A stretch of DNA of 64,000 nucleotides, taken from Laccaria trichodermophora (lineage: Eukaryota; Basidiomycota; Agaricomycetes; Agaricales; Hydnangiaceae). Below the pieces are notes generated by a model. The model was not told where the DNA came from and did no database searches. It saw only the letters and a list, made by a program, of their open reading frames with translations. The position numbers were made by a program, and so were the translations under genes. Numbering within the stretch: position 1 is the stretch's first letter; every line of letters starts with the position of its first letter. Shown piece after piece: positions 12,371 through 22,599 of this stretch. The stretch spans positions 62,001 to 126,000 of the forward strand of contig JACTVC010000002.1 of NCBI GenBank assembly GCA_018417955.1. The letters are read 5' to 3'.

Positions 12371-14022
12371 CTACGATGTGACCCTTGTGATAACGTCAGC
12401 AAATGAAGTGTAGGCCGTCATTGCAAGGGTGGTTGAGAAGGGGGACACCTGATCTGGGTCCTTATCATAAACCACGGCGACGCCATCCTCCTTAATCCTC
12501 TTCTCAAAATAAGCGACGGTACGATAGTCGACCATCACCTGAAATCGGTCTCCGTTGTCGTAAATAATGATGGTGGGGTTGGGCGCTTTGAATAGTCCTT
12601 TCAGCGGGACTCTCTGCTCCCCGCCCCATCGATTGTTACTGGCCATAAGATGGTTGAAGGCAATGGTACCCTGCCCACGACGGATGCTCATATGTAGGAT
12701 AGAGTTGTTCGATGCATCGAGAATATTTATCCAGACGCCTTCAATGTCGCGAGAGACGCAAGAGTCCATGTTCAAGCCGGCAGATTGGAATATGAGGACC
12801 CCGTCGACCTTGAATTGCGCTTCCAATCTTACAGTTTCGTGGATGGGTAAGAGGTAAAACTTCTTGCCATTGTTCTTGTCTGGACGGAGAGTGTCTGTCG
12901 GCATTATTGAAAACCATGAAGGGTCGCAATGTCCAGGAACTGACAGACAGTCAGAACCGGTATTGTGATACATCGTCAGGCTATTCACTCACCCAGTGTG
13001 ATGTCGGAGTTTTGTAGCCGATGGGGCGTATGAACCACTGCCACGGGATCATCTTCATCATTACCCAGATAGGCATCTTCAGTGAGAGATAGAGTAGCAT
13101 CCATCCTCATGGGGACGTCGCTGGCGGCATCCTTGAAGATTCGAATTTCTTCAGCATCTTGAACGACAAGGCCTTCTATCCTTGCGATACATGCCGTCAA
13201 AGAGGCAATGTTATGTGGAGGAGGAACAGAAAACGTGTCAATGCGTCCCAAGTAGATATCGCTTTCATCGAAGCATGTTTTCGACTTCATCGCACCCTCT
13301 AGTGAATAAGGGCGATAGTAGACTGTTATAAAAGATAAGAAAATCTCGAACGAATGGAGAGTATTCCTCACTATAGCGATTTTTTCCAAAGTCGGAAATA
13401 TCCCGCTCCGCCAAAGGCAATTGGTGGACAGCACCCTGAGGTCTTTCCTGACCCCTAAGAACTAACGCCATTGGCTCCTGTGGAGATAATCCCGGTCCCG
13501 AGGATCCCACAAGCGAAAGCCGTGCAGAGTCGTCTTTAGCAGTTAAGCAGGAGAGAGGCACGAACAACTTTGCTGTGTCTGCCAGTGAAGACGAGAATCC
13601 TTCGATGTAGCACAGGTGCCTCTTAATGGACGCAGTAGTATGTGGAGGTGCCACACGTTTTGCGAGAGTGCGACCGATGAACGGCTCGTGATCGGTAGAG
13701 TAGACCGGATGCTGAGATTTTATGGGCCCGTCTTTGGTGTACAAACGGTAGTACACTGCTCCCCCACAGCGAGGTTGAGTATTCTGTTCAAAAGAATTTG
13801 GTTGCACTGTGCCATATTGAGAGTTTCTCCTGGTCGACACCCCCGATATCTGCAGATTACGCTGCAGTCGAGTGAGTCAGCTCAGCTAGTCAAAACTTCT
13901 CTTATGCTCACTGGATCCTGACCATCCCGATGGAGGGTTCGACCATCCCTGATGCTCTGATGCCCGATGCTCCGATGCGGGGATTGGGTGTTGGGAAATG
14001 GCGGCGTAGCAGAACCTGTCAT
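12371..14022 (-). CDS. two-module N-terminal domain fused to a fungal galectin domain (copy 2)
   Basis: Four exons on the minus strand, 13912-14022, 13372-13861, 12993-13322 and 12371-12939, give 499 aa with all phases matching. Residues ~72-170 (VYYRLYTKDGPIKSQHPVYS, EPFIGRTLAKRVAPPH, SGPGLSPQEPMALVL) and ~201-305 (YYRPYSLEG, YLGRIDTFSVPPPH, LTACIARIEG) are two diverged copies of one module seen in many uncharacterised Agaricomycete proteins. Residues ~320-470 are a galectin-like beta-sandwich. The sugar-contact pattern is visible: His/Arg in LHMSIRR, Asn in FNH, Trp/Glu/Arg in WGGEQR, then APNPTIIIYDNGDRFQVMVD. Fungal galectins of the Coprinopsis type bind beta-galactosides and some act against nematodes; whether this fusion does so is inference. 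No signal peptide is seen. Confidence 0.82.
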
Positions 14023-14541
14023 GACGGAGACGTCCAGCTGAGACAAGAGTGAGTAAGTCAAGGGAGGTTAGCGCCAATATGTAGTTATCATACAATTATC
14101 ATACCATGCCAATCACGTCACGCGTTCCAGCTTCAATCGCCATCTTATCGCCACCTCACCTTCTCTACGCGGTTACGCGCACCGTACCTCACGTTTATTC
14201 CTTCCACCCACGAGCTCTTACTGATCTACAATCCATAGATACATATCCTCTCCCGGGTACGCTTCTCAAAGCCGACTATGAAGAGTGAAGGGGACACAAA
14301 AAGGTATTTTTTCCTTCAATTATGTTGGTCGCTGTGGTTCGTTCACGGGAGTACGCCCGATTGCTAAGGGGAATCCAGGATCGCCACTAACTGAGGTGTT
14401 GAAATGAGTATTTTCAATTGTGATTGTGGCTCTGGGTTACCTAAGGTTCCAACCTTCGCCGTGTAGATGACGCCCGGGTCTAGGACGGTATGTGAGCTGG
14501 CCCCACATATTGACACTTCTATAAACTGGCGCGTTCAATTA

Positions 14542-15006
14542 CTGTGGTATTTCGACCGACTGTTCGGTCACTCGTCACATCGGCCTATGAACTGAACAGA
14601 TCTGGCGCTTGTCACGGGTCACTTGGGAGGTCGAATAGGGTGACATTTTACCCTAAAAAGGAAAAAACTCATTTTTCTCCGCTGCACAGTATTACAAAAC
14701 TATATACCATACACTAAATATGCTTTTACACAACTTCTATGGGCATCCAAATGGGATATAAATGTAAAATTGTAGGATCTAGAACATTTTTTGGCCACAA
14801 TCAGGAGAGAGTTGCACTGGATGAGAGGTTGTGGAGGAGGCAAGAAGGTTGCTGCCGATGCCATATCAACTGCTCAACGAACACTTGTCGCTGGCCGAAC
14901 ACTTTCATTGCTATGTCACACGGTGATCCCGATTTCGAACACACCTCCCGACTGTTCGGGGCCGTCACGCGTCACATTGGCCGAACAGTCGGTCGAAATA
15001 CCACAG
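14542..15006. mobile_element. Tc1/mariner-type MITE (TA target duplication)
   Basis: A 465-bp element with 26-bp terminal inverted repeats, 14542-14567 and 14981-15006, beginning CTGTGGTATTTCGACCGACT. It is flanked by TA on both sides (14540-14541 and 15007-15008). The interior has no transposase, so it is a non-autonomous derivative. TA target and TIR fit the Tc1/mariner superfamily; the family assignment is inferred. Confidence 0.7.
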
Positions 15007-15144
15007 TATCATGCATCAATATCAATGCTTGGACCTTACCGTATAGATGCTACGTAGTTGAGGAAGAAGAAGAGGCGGGATGCAACAAGCGGCGCGCTTG
15101 CCTTTTCGGGAAAGATGACTTGAACTTGAGCTTGAAGCTTGAAG

Positions 15145-16192
15145 CCCAGTGAAAACCGGCTCTGTCACCAGCCGCAAGTATCTGCGGATTCCCGGCAGAT
15201 ATCGGAGATTGTCGGCAGAGCAGAAAGGTGCAGGTAGAATGGGATTTTGTCCCTTTTGCGGATTTTTTTCCGCGACTGTCTGCCCCTTTTTAATGAACTA
15301 CGGCGTTGATTGCGGAAATTTCGGCGGCTACCCCTTCTAGTCTGCTCCCATCTGCATTTCTCAATCCTCACTTGTAGGTAGAAATTTTTTGAAATTGCTT
15401 CATATAATTTGCATATAATACACATTTATTTGCGAATATCTGCAAATTTCTGACTGCTACATATATACCCAAGACCCCCACGACACGACATCTATCTTTG
15501 AAACGGAACCGTAACTAATCGCCATCTCACAGCCGCTTCCACCCATCTGCTTGTGCGCACGTCTGATAGATAGATGTATCGATGTCGGGGGTCGGCATTG
15601 TAGAGGGGGGAGTAAAGAGAAGTTGCGAGTCGCTGTATATTCCGTCCATCAGACACACGAAACCAAATGGACAACAAAACGCACTCACAACTCGACCTCG
15701 AATATGGAACACATTGCAAAAGGCGCATATATGCACCAAAAACGGTCACTTAGACAACATAGTTCAAGGACAGGAAGTCACTTACCGAGGTATCAATAAC
15801 GGACACCAAACGGACACGCTTCCTTGTACCCGGTGAGATTACAGTCACTCAAGCTCTGATAACGATACTCACAGTGGAGAAGTCACGCAGAGCCTATAGG
15901 TTCACGAGAGGAATGGGTGGAATGGTGTGAAGCGCGACAAGACGGATTGGGGGAGATGGTGGGGGGGCGGGAAGAAGGAAGGAATGAAGGCAATTAGAAA
16001 GTGCTCTGATATATAGTTGAGCTAGAAGAATCTGGGGAAAGAAGTTTGAGGCGAGTCCAGAATGATGTTGTCCAATGGAGCGAGAACACAGACAGAAACG
16101 TTGCGGCCCGCAGCGGATCATCGCCGATTTTGCCCTTTTTAGCCGATATTCGCACATTCTCGTGGAGGTTTGCAGAGCCGGTTTTCACTGGG
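15145..16192. mobile_element. non-autonomous TIR element, ~1.05 kb
   Basis: Perfect 20-bp terminal inverted repeats CCCAGTGAAAACCGGCTCTG are at 15145-15164 and 16173-16192, with weaker similarity further in. CTTGAAG flanks both ends (15138-15144 and 16193-16199). Because CTTGAAG is itself tandemly repeated there, it may be a 7-bp target duplication or a pre-existing repeat. Frames inside (for example 15551-15836) have no recognisable product. The superfamily is undecided; CAGTG ends would suit hAT, but the flanks do not give a clean 8-bp duplication. Confidence 0.65.
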
Positions 16193-17453
16193 CTTGAAGC
16201 TTGAAGCTTGAAGCCCCAACGTCACGCGCATGGACCTTTGGGTCACGGTGTTTGAAATTTCCTGGCTTTTCATCCATATCCTGGACCGCCATATCTATAG
16301 CCACTTTGATCATTGTAAAACCCACTTTGTGCAGCTCTCAGACCTTGCACCGTCGTTTGGTCTATCATCCGCCCCGCTGGCATGGGATGTCAGGGATGTC
16401 TCCCACCGCCTTCCCATTACAAGTTTCTGCTAGTCCACCAACAGCCATCGGATTCTAACTACATCAGCGGTGCTGTTGCACCTGGGTCATTATTAGATCT
16501 AATCTCTTCCTAAAACCGCCCGACGTTGGATTTTACATCCTCCTCCACTTGTGCTATTCGTGGATGCTGTCAGGTTTGTCATTTAACAATCTTAATGCGT
16601 CTTGTTTTTATCAGCCCGCTGGTGGTTGGTGACAGTGCCGTTGTCATCAGTTCGTTCTAGATTGGAATAAAAGCGTGACTGGAAAATAAGCGCGACTGGA
16701 ATAAAAGTGCGATAGCTCCCTCTAATATCGATGTTTCCCGCTACGCACCCATGGTCAAACACTATGTACAGGTCCGTGTTTCTGTCTGGCGGCGTTTCTT
16801 TACACATCCAAGGTGTCAGGACGTGGTGTGTTGGTGGTGTGACATTTCGAGATGCCGGTGGGGAAGATGTTTCCAGGGTTACGATGGGTCCTATATAAAC
16901 ATCATCTTTTTCAATGAACTGAAGGAGGCAAGAAGGAGGAACCTTTGGTTTTTTTTCTCTCTAAACCTTTGTTGTCAGCCCTTGTGCGTTGACGTCTACA
17001 ACATTTCAGCCTGGTTGAGGAAATCGACCTCAAAACACAATTGTTTCGTATACCTGACACCTCGATCAATTTTATTACTCGTCCAACTACATATTTAGTT
17101 CTCATTCAATTTACTGGCGCGCTGAAGCCCAATATATATGTTTCTCTTCTTGAAATAAAAATCATTGCATCGGGGACTAAAAGAGTAGTCGGCAACTCCA
17201 GAGGAGAAGATGGTTCCAAAGATTGTAATGCAGCATTATGCTGCCGAAGCATCACGGAATCCCCTAGTAAAAGGCGAGGGGATTGTCTGCTTGATGCTTC
17301 GGCTGCTGCTTACAATTGTTTCGTTTGTTGCGGTACCCATCAAAGTGGTTTTGGGTTTTGTTTAGCTGGCGGGGTTAACACGTGACGCTGCCCATGAGCG
17401 CCAAGCTCTTGTTCGCTCACTGCCATTTCCACGACTGATTGGAAGGAAAATCA
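16193..17453. other. spacer with a diverged copy of galectin-gene upstream DNA
   Basis: No supported gene. The segment 16,285-16,330 (GACCGCCATATCTATAGCCA) resembles 12,150-12,200 (GACCGCCATATCCGTAGCCG), the region upstream of galectin-fusion copy 1. A third, eroded duplication end may lie here. The rest is unremarkable. Confidence 0.35.
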
Positions 17454-18166
17454 ATGGCATCGACGCTTACCGCCGAGGAGAGGACAAAGCTCATTGAGGG
17501 CGCTTTTGAGGGTATGTTACCCAGTACCAACGCAAGGGGATCTACCTCAATTCTTATCGAACTTTCTTCAGCCAAGAAATATTCATATAGCCCCTACTCC
17601 AAATTCCCCGTAGGAGCTGCACTATTGGCTAAGGACGGTAGTGTTATCAAAGGGGCGAACGTTGAGAATGCCTCGTATGGTATGTAAGCCTGTAGTTGCG
17701 GATGCTGGCCACGTCCAACGCCTGTTCAGGTGGGACGATCTGCGCTGAACGGACAGCGATCGTCAAAGCAGTTGTAAGTCGTGTTCCCAATCTATCCCTA
17801 TAGTTTATCTATACCTAACGAGGTTCCTTAGAGCGAAGGCATCCGAGAATTCAGAGGACTCGCAGTCGTCACGCAAGTCCTCTCCTACACCGTCCGAGTC
17901 CAACCAACAACTCATTCTCCCCTCCCTTTCTTTTCCATACTAGGAATGTCGGCTCAGCTATATCACCATGTGGCATATGTCGCCAAGTAGTCCGCGAGTT
18001 TTGCGCCCTCGACATGCCCATTCTCCTCGTCCCAGCGGATTACCCACAACCACCACCAGCACCCGAATCTGGGTACAGCGAGGGAGGCGTAAAAGAGACG
18101 ACATTGGGCATCTTATTGCCTGATAGTTTTGGCCCGGAGCATCTGGAGTTGCCTCGTAAATCGTAA
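17454..18166 (+). CDS. cytidine deaminase
   Basis: Five exons, 17454-17511, 17572-17679, 17730-17773, 17832-17872 and 17944-18166, give 157 aa, normal for the homotetrameric CDA family. It deaminates cytidine and deoxycytidine to uridine and deoxyuridine in pyrimidine salvage. The substrate motif is NVENASYG (residues 49-56). The catalytic TICAERTA places Cys60 (zinc) and Glu62 (proton shuttle), and SPCGICRQ places Cys93 and Cys96 (zinc). All key residues are intact. The last intron (17873-17943) has a GC donor (GCAAGT), required to keep frame between VVT and NVGSAISPCG. A hAT-like MITE lies just beyond the stop, so it may be in the 3' UTR. Confidence 0.93.
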
Positions 18167-18179
18167 ATGAGGGTGGGGG

Positions 18180-18698
18180 TAGTGTTGTTGGCGAAACTTC
18201 GCCATCTCGCCTCGCCACGCCTCGCCACCTGGCGATCGCCGGGTGGCGACCAAAAATTTCTGTAAAGGGGTGGCGAGACCTGGCGATCCACCAGGTGATA
18301 TTCGGACTTTCAAATGTTTTCGGCTCACACTTCTCGTATGAAAACCTTCAAAATCATTATTAGCGGAGATTCAACAGTTCCGTTTCATTGAAATGGCGTT
18401 CCACTTGACGAAAGCTTGATCTGTGGGTTTTGAATACATCCGCAGCGCAATTCGGAAGGCGCCGTGCTCCTCACTATCCATTATTGGTGCTACATTTGTG
18501 AAGCTCTCTGGAATTTTCTGGCTAACTTGATCCTTACACGTCAACTAGAGCTTATGGTACTGTTTTTTGTGTTCTGAACAACTCACTGAATAAATATCCG
18601 TCTCGCCAGTCTCGCCACCATTCGCCAGGTTCCCACGCCAGCCGCCTCGCCACGCCGGCGACTGGCGAATGCTCTGGGAGGTTTCGCCATCAACGCTA
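18180..18698. mobile_element. hAT-like MITE in the 3' flank of the cytidine deaminase gene
   Basis: A 519-bp element with inverted termini TAGTGTTGTTGGCGAAAC (left) and TAGCGTTGATGGCGAAAC (right, reverse complement). A perfect 8-bp direct repeat GGTGGGGG flanks it at 18172-18179 and 18699-18706. TAGNGTTG ends plus 8-bp duplications are hallmarks of hAT elements. Subterminal CTCGCCAC/TGGCGA motifs recur at both ends. No transposase is encoded. The left duplication starts 6 bases after the CDA stop codon. Confidence 0.75.
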
Positions 18699-18706
18699 GG
18701 TGGGGG

Positions 18707-20330
18707 TAAGTTCGGCGCTAATAGTTTGATCATCGATCGTGTTGCAGAAAAATCAATCTAACTGGATGAATACTTTCCCCGAGGGATCGCCAAGACTCAG
18801 CAACTTCGAAGTTGGCTCGGATCATCTGGATATCTTGGTTGTCTTCTTGGGTCCTTTCTGATGTTTAGTTGCCAACCATCTCCGGATCAAGAGTGTCGTC
18901 ACGCGTAAACCTGACTAGCTTGCTCAGAGACGCCCTTCGCTGGTGCACATTCTGTTGCTACACTACCATTTCCCTTCATTGTGCATTCTTTGATTCACAT
19001 ATCCAACAGTCTGGATCAATGCCGAAACTCATCGACCTCCTGGCAAGTCCTCTCGATTGTCGGTCTTTGTTCACTCTGACAAGACCCGTCAGTCTACGTA
19101 TTCTAGGTGTTTCCCATTTATATGCAGTTAAATTTAACAGATATGCTATCAACTCCCTAAGTTCCGTCGCCAACCGGCGGTACCAAGGCGGTACAGCCCT
19201 ATACCTCATCTGCCATTCCGATGATGTGCTTGACCTCCTCATGATCAAAGGTGAGCCTAAAGAGATCTCAACAACACTGAGTTGACCGTCACCAGTACGT
19301 AGGATACCGATTCCCAATCATCATTTCAACTCAAAATCCACCTTTTTGAGAGAGGCTGTGTCTCTCAGCCCCGCTCTGTTCCACCAAGGAAGTCCCAATA
19401 AAGCATCTATTTCTGGAGAGACGCAGGGGATGCGCTATGTCGTTTCCCCCAAATGTTGCGCCTATATCATTCCAGGATGAATGGCCTTCACCCTCAAGGA
19501 TTACGGATTGTAATAGCCCCAAGATTAGCGGGTCAGGTCACTGTTTCTAGCAGCCCACCGGCGGTTGTATCCGAACCGAGCGCCCGGATCTCAAAACGCT
19601 GGTACGGCTGCTCATGTCAACATTTTAGAATCCTCGAGGCTCGCGGGTTTGAGCCTAGATTTCCGAAAGATACCTGCCGTGTCTTAAACTCACTAGTGAG
19701 TCAGGGTGATTATTTGTACCGCATTTTGCTCGTGATGTATAGTACCTCCACAGATACCGACGGTGGCTTTGACGTTGGCGACGAGTATGCAACAAATTTG
19801 GAACGTCTTATTATGATAATCTTGAAAATGCAGATATGGCGAGCGTCGGTGATTCCATTTTAGATGTTCTATCCCGTCCCTGTTGTACCCCGAGTACTGA
19901 GACGTGATGGTTGCGCTCGCCGTTAACTTCCAGGCAAGGAAATAATGATATGGTGGGGAATGCTTTCTCATGAATCACCTTCAATAATAGCTGTTGTAGT
20001 CGAACCTCAAGCTGGGAATACAGCATGGCTGTCTCCCCTCTACCACCGACAAAACTCTCAAGAACGATTACCAATGATATCCACAACCTGTAGGCGTCTC
20101 GCCGTCTTCCACCATTAATCCGAGAATTTTCCGCTATTGAAGGAAGAATTTAGAACTTCCACAGTATCACCACCATCGCCGCGAGGTGCGGAGAGTCTTC
20201 TTTTTTCTTCCCTTCTTTTCCCCTCTGCAACCGTCTACCATCATCGACCCCCTGACAAGTTGCGTTATTAACATACCTGAACACCTCAAAGAATCTCTGG
20301 TTGATCCCCATTCGTTATCCCGTCCCCGCC
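18707..20330. other. weakly coding spacer
   Basis: Contains the doubtful gene listed at 18869-19863 and a pyrimidine-rich leader (20,190-20,330) before the four-helix membrane protein. No repeats with clear ends were found. Confidence 0.35.
18869..19863 (+). CDS. possible multi-exon gene of unknown function
   Basis: Several open stretches could be joined by plausible introns. One ends HSDDVLDLLMIK with a 45-base GTGAGC...CAG intron after it (from 19250), continuing as VRRIPIPNHHFNSKSTFLRE. Another is YLYRILLVMYSTSTDTDGGF (to 19863). I could not build one consistent model and recognise no family. It may be a decayed gene or chance frames; treat the boundaries as approximate. Confidence 0.22.
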
Positions 20331-21199
20331 ATGGCAGAGAAACTCTGTCCACCAGTGCTCATCAACTACACGCTCTTTTCAACACTCGCCTCCATCGCAA
20401 TACTGGTCCTCTCTATCCTTTCCTACTGCACTCTAGCATTATGGGCCAACATAGCTGCCTCCACCCTCGCTTTACTTTACCACTTCGCCATCCTCTTTTT
20501 CAGTTGGCGTCAGTCGATAGATGACCAATCCTTAGTGCACAGGATGCACATCGCGTATTCCTCAAATACCCTCATGGCCTCCGCCGTCGTGTTGTTTGTG
20601 TGGTTGGCTTCTCTTGGGAGCTCAATCGAACAGGTTATAAACCGGCGCAATGACCGTCTACCCCCCATCAAAAGAGGACCGGGAAAAATGGAGATGAAAA
20701 TTGCCGTGACCGCTCTGATTTTTGTGGAGATTCTTGTTCTGGGAGCTTGGCTGGTACACTCTCTCTACACACGGCCTCGACGGGCGGTCCTGATACGTCA
20801 AGAGCTGGAGGTGACCGTAGAAAGAAGCGTTTACTCTCCATCTTCTCTTGTATGTCATTCGTTCAAACGCTGATATTTTGAGTCTAATAACTTGGTGGAA
20901 AGGACCTAGGGCGGAAGGAGAGAAAAAAGAAGTCGCAATATCCCACACAAACGAGATATTCTACGCTCTTGCGTCACCAAAGCCTGTTCATTGCGGCGAA
21001 ACATGAGGCGTAGGTCCTTGTTTCTAATTCCGAGGTTTATAGTTTTCATGGGTATAAACTTAGGGCTTCGGACGTTTTACAACAACCACCGCCTGTCGCG
21101 ACGAAAGAGGAGGATAGACCATGGTCATTCCTCACCCCAATGGCACCTGCCTCTCCATCGTCCGGCAACGGTAGCCGATACGGAACCATATGGGATTAG
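20331..21199 (+). CDS. four-helix (MARVEL-like) membrane protein
   Basis: Exons 20331-20849, 20903-21009 and 21064-21199 give 253 aa. Four hydrophobic helices are visible: LFSTLASIAILVLSILSYCT, IAASTLALLYHFAILFF, LMASAVVLFVWLASLG and VTALIFVEILVLGAWLV. A basic then Pro/Ser-rich cytosolic tail follows (ATKEEDRPWSFLTPMAPASP). The 4-TM arrangement with short loops resembles MARVEL-domain proteins of fungal membranes. The family is inferred from topology only, and the function is unknown. The start MAEKLCPP is the first ATG before helix 1. Exons 2 and 3 were chosen because they alone give an uninterrupted frame with good donor and acceptor sites. Confidence 0.72.
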
Positions 21200-21425
21200 A
21201 CGCAAACGGGTGGCATTTCTATCGATCGACACAGATGTATCTATATTTCAACAATTTTGTAGGATTGGCAATATACCACGATACCCGAAGCTGGCGCTTT
21301 AATAAAGTCCATGAACCTCGCCCTCCCGTCTATCACGATCAACGTGCCTCCAGTGATCATTCTACAATCTTATGAAGATTATCAGCTTGTTTCTTCGGAG
21401 GATAAATAAATAAAGTTGAGCAGCT

Positions 21426-22540
21426 CTAATCGAACCAGCACCCATCTTTCCCATGAACCCTCTCCAGCCAAAGCCGTTTCCACTCCTCCGGCGAGTCAGG
21501 TGTTAGGGGAACGATGTGAAGTTCCCTTGAAGTGATATGTGATCCGAAGACGAGTTGCGATAAGGCTTCTTGACCCGCATGCACTAGATGAAACGGCATC
21601 TGCTCGACGATGACAGTCCGAATGACGTTTGACGGGAGCCACGGAGATATCGTTGTCCGCAGGCTACCCAAAAAGTTCAACAACATTCAACACTATCGGC
21701 TCAATTTACTTACTGAAGGTGATATCCCGGCAAACGAAGATGGGTTAGAGCAGGGGACAACACACCAAGGCATGCGCCAAAGTGCATTGGTCGCTGATCT
21801 AGGTATCCAGAAATATGAAGACGTCGAACGGCCGGGAAAAGTGAGAGACAGAAATCTTCGGTTTCTGGCTCGACCTCATCGTCGGAGGTAAAGTTTCGAC
21901 GTAGATGGAGCTCGCTGAGAGCTGGGAGGACAGGGAAGAGTTCTTCAAGAAGTAGGGGCTCAAACGACGACCAGTGCACGGAAAGGATTTCGAGGGATGG
22001 CGAGATAGCCGCCAACAAAGCGCGAAATGATCTGAGAACGATGGTGTCCCCCTTGTTCATTTCTTTGTGGAATATTGAAGGCTCCGACAATTCGTCCAGG
22101 TTTACTGAGGTTATCGAAGGTGAAACCCCCTGCAACTTCATCAAATCGACCGCCTCATCAAGCATATCTTCTTCTTCGTCGATACTCATCTCCCCTTCAT
22201 AGCTGGTTCCGTCGGATGTACTATCCTCTTCCATATCAATCCCCTCCATCGCCTGATATTCGTCATCGCTGTCATCGTCTGAGACGTCCAAAAAGAGGTG
22301 AGGGCAGTGAACGAACAGGAATCTAACCTGCTTGAATTCGGTTTGGAGCTGGGAAAGGCGGGATTCAAGCGCGATAATTTGCTTCGATCGCACAACTGCC
22401 AAAGATTGGTATTTGTACGGCCTTGATATCTCATTGAAACGCCGAGAAACCAAGGATAGCGAGCGACCCGTCCTTCCGTCGTCTGTACATGCTAGCGCAT
22501 GCACCTGCATCCAAATTTCTGTCGGGAGGACGTGGTCCAT
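21426..22540 (-). CDS. F-box-like protein with acidic insert (paralog of 6.5-7.8 kb gene)
   Basis: Exons on the minus strand, 21714-22540 and 21426-21663, give 354 aa. MDHVLPTEIWMQVHALACTD begins an F-box-like region. SLVSRRFNEISRPYKYQSLA, the marker FLDVSDDDSDDEY and an acidic stretch (DEEEDMLDEAVDL) follow in the same order as in the 6545-7839 gene. The C-terminal LRR-like part ends at PALTHLRLPGYHL, and exon 2 ends with EEWKRLWLERVHGKDGCWFD. It is probably an SCF substrate adaptor with unknown target. Start ATG 22540 was chosen by alignment with the paralog. Confidence 0.82.
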
Positions 22541-22599
22541 AGTGGAAGAGAGAACACTTGAATGAAAATTTGATTCCGGTATCATATACAATTTAATGG

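Larger units (their letters stand above)
10240..14100. repeat. tandem segmental duplication carrying the galectin-fusion genes
   Basis: Two direct copies, about 10,240-11,995 and 12,285-14,095, are similar through coding exons, introns and flanks. Shared landmarks are the 3' flank (AAAGCCAAGGAT / GAAGCCAAGGAT), equal-length exons of 330 bases (10919-11248 and 12993-13322) and the ATGACAGGTTCT first exon. Divergence is moderate, so the duplication is not very recent. Confidence 0.8.

Noticed and set aside
15145..16192. Assignment of the CAGTG-ended element to hAT with 8-bp duplications
   Set aside because: The 8 bases on each side do not match; only the 7-bp CTTGAAG, already tandemly repeated, is shared.
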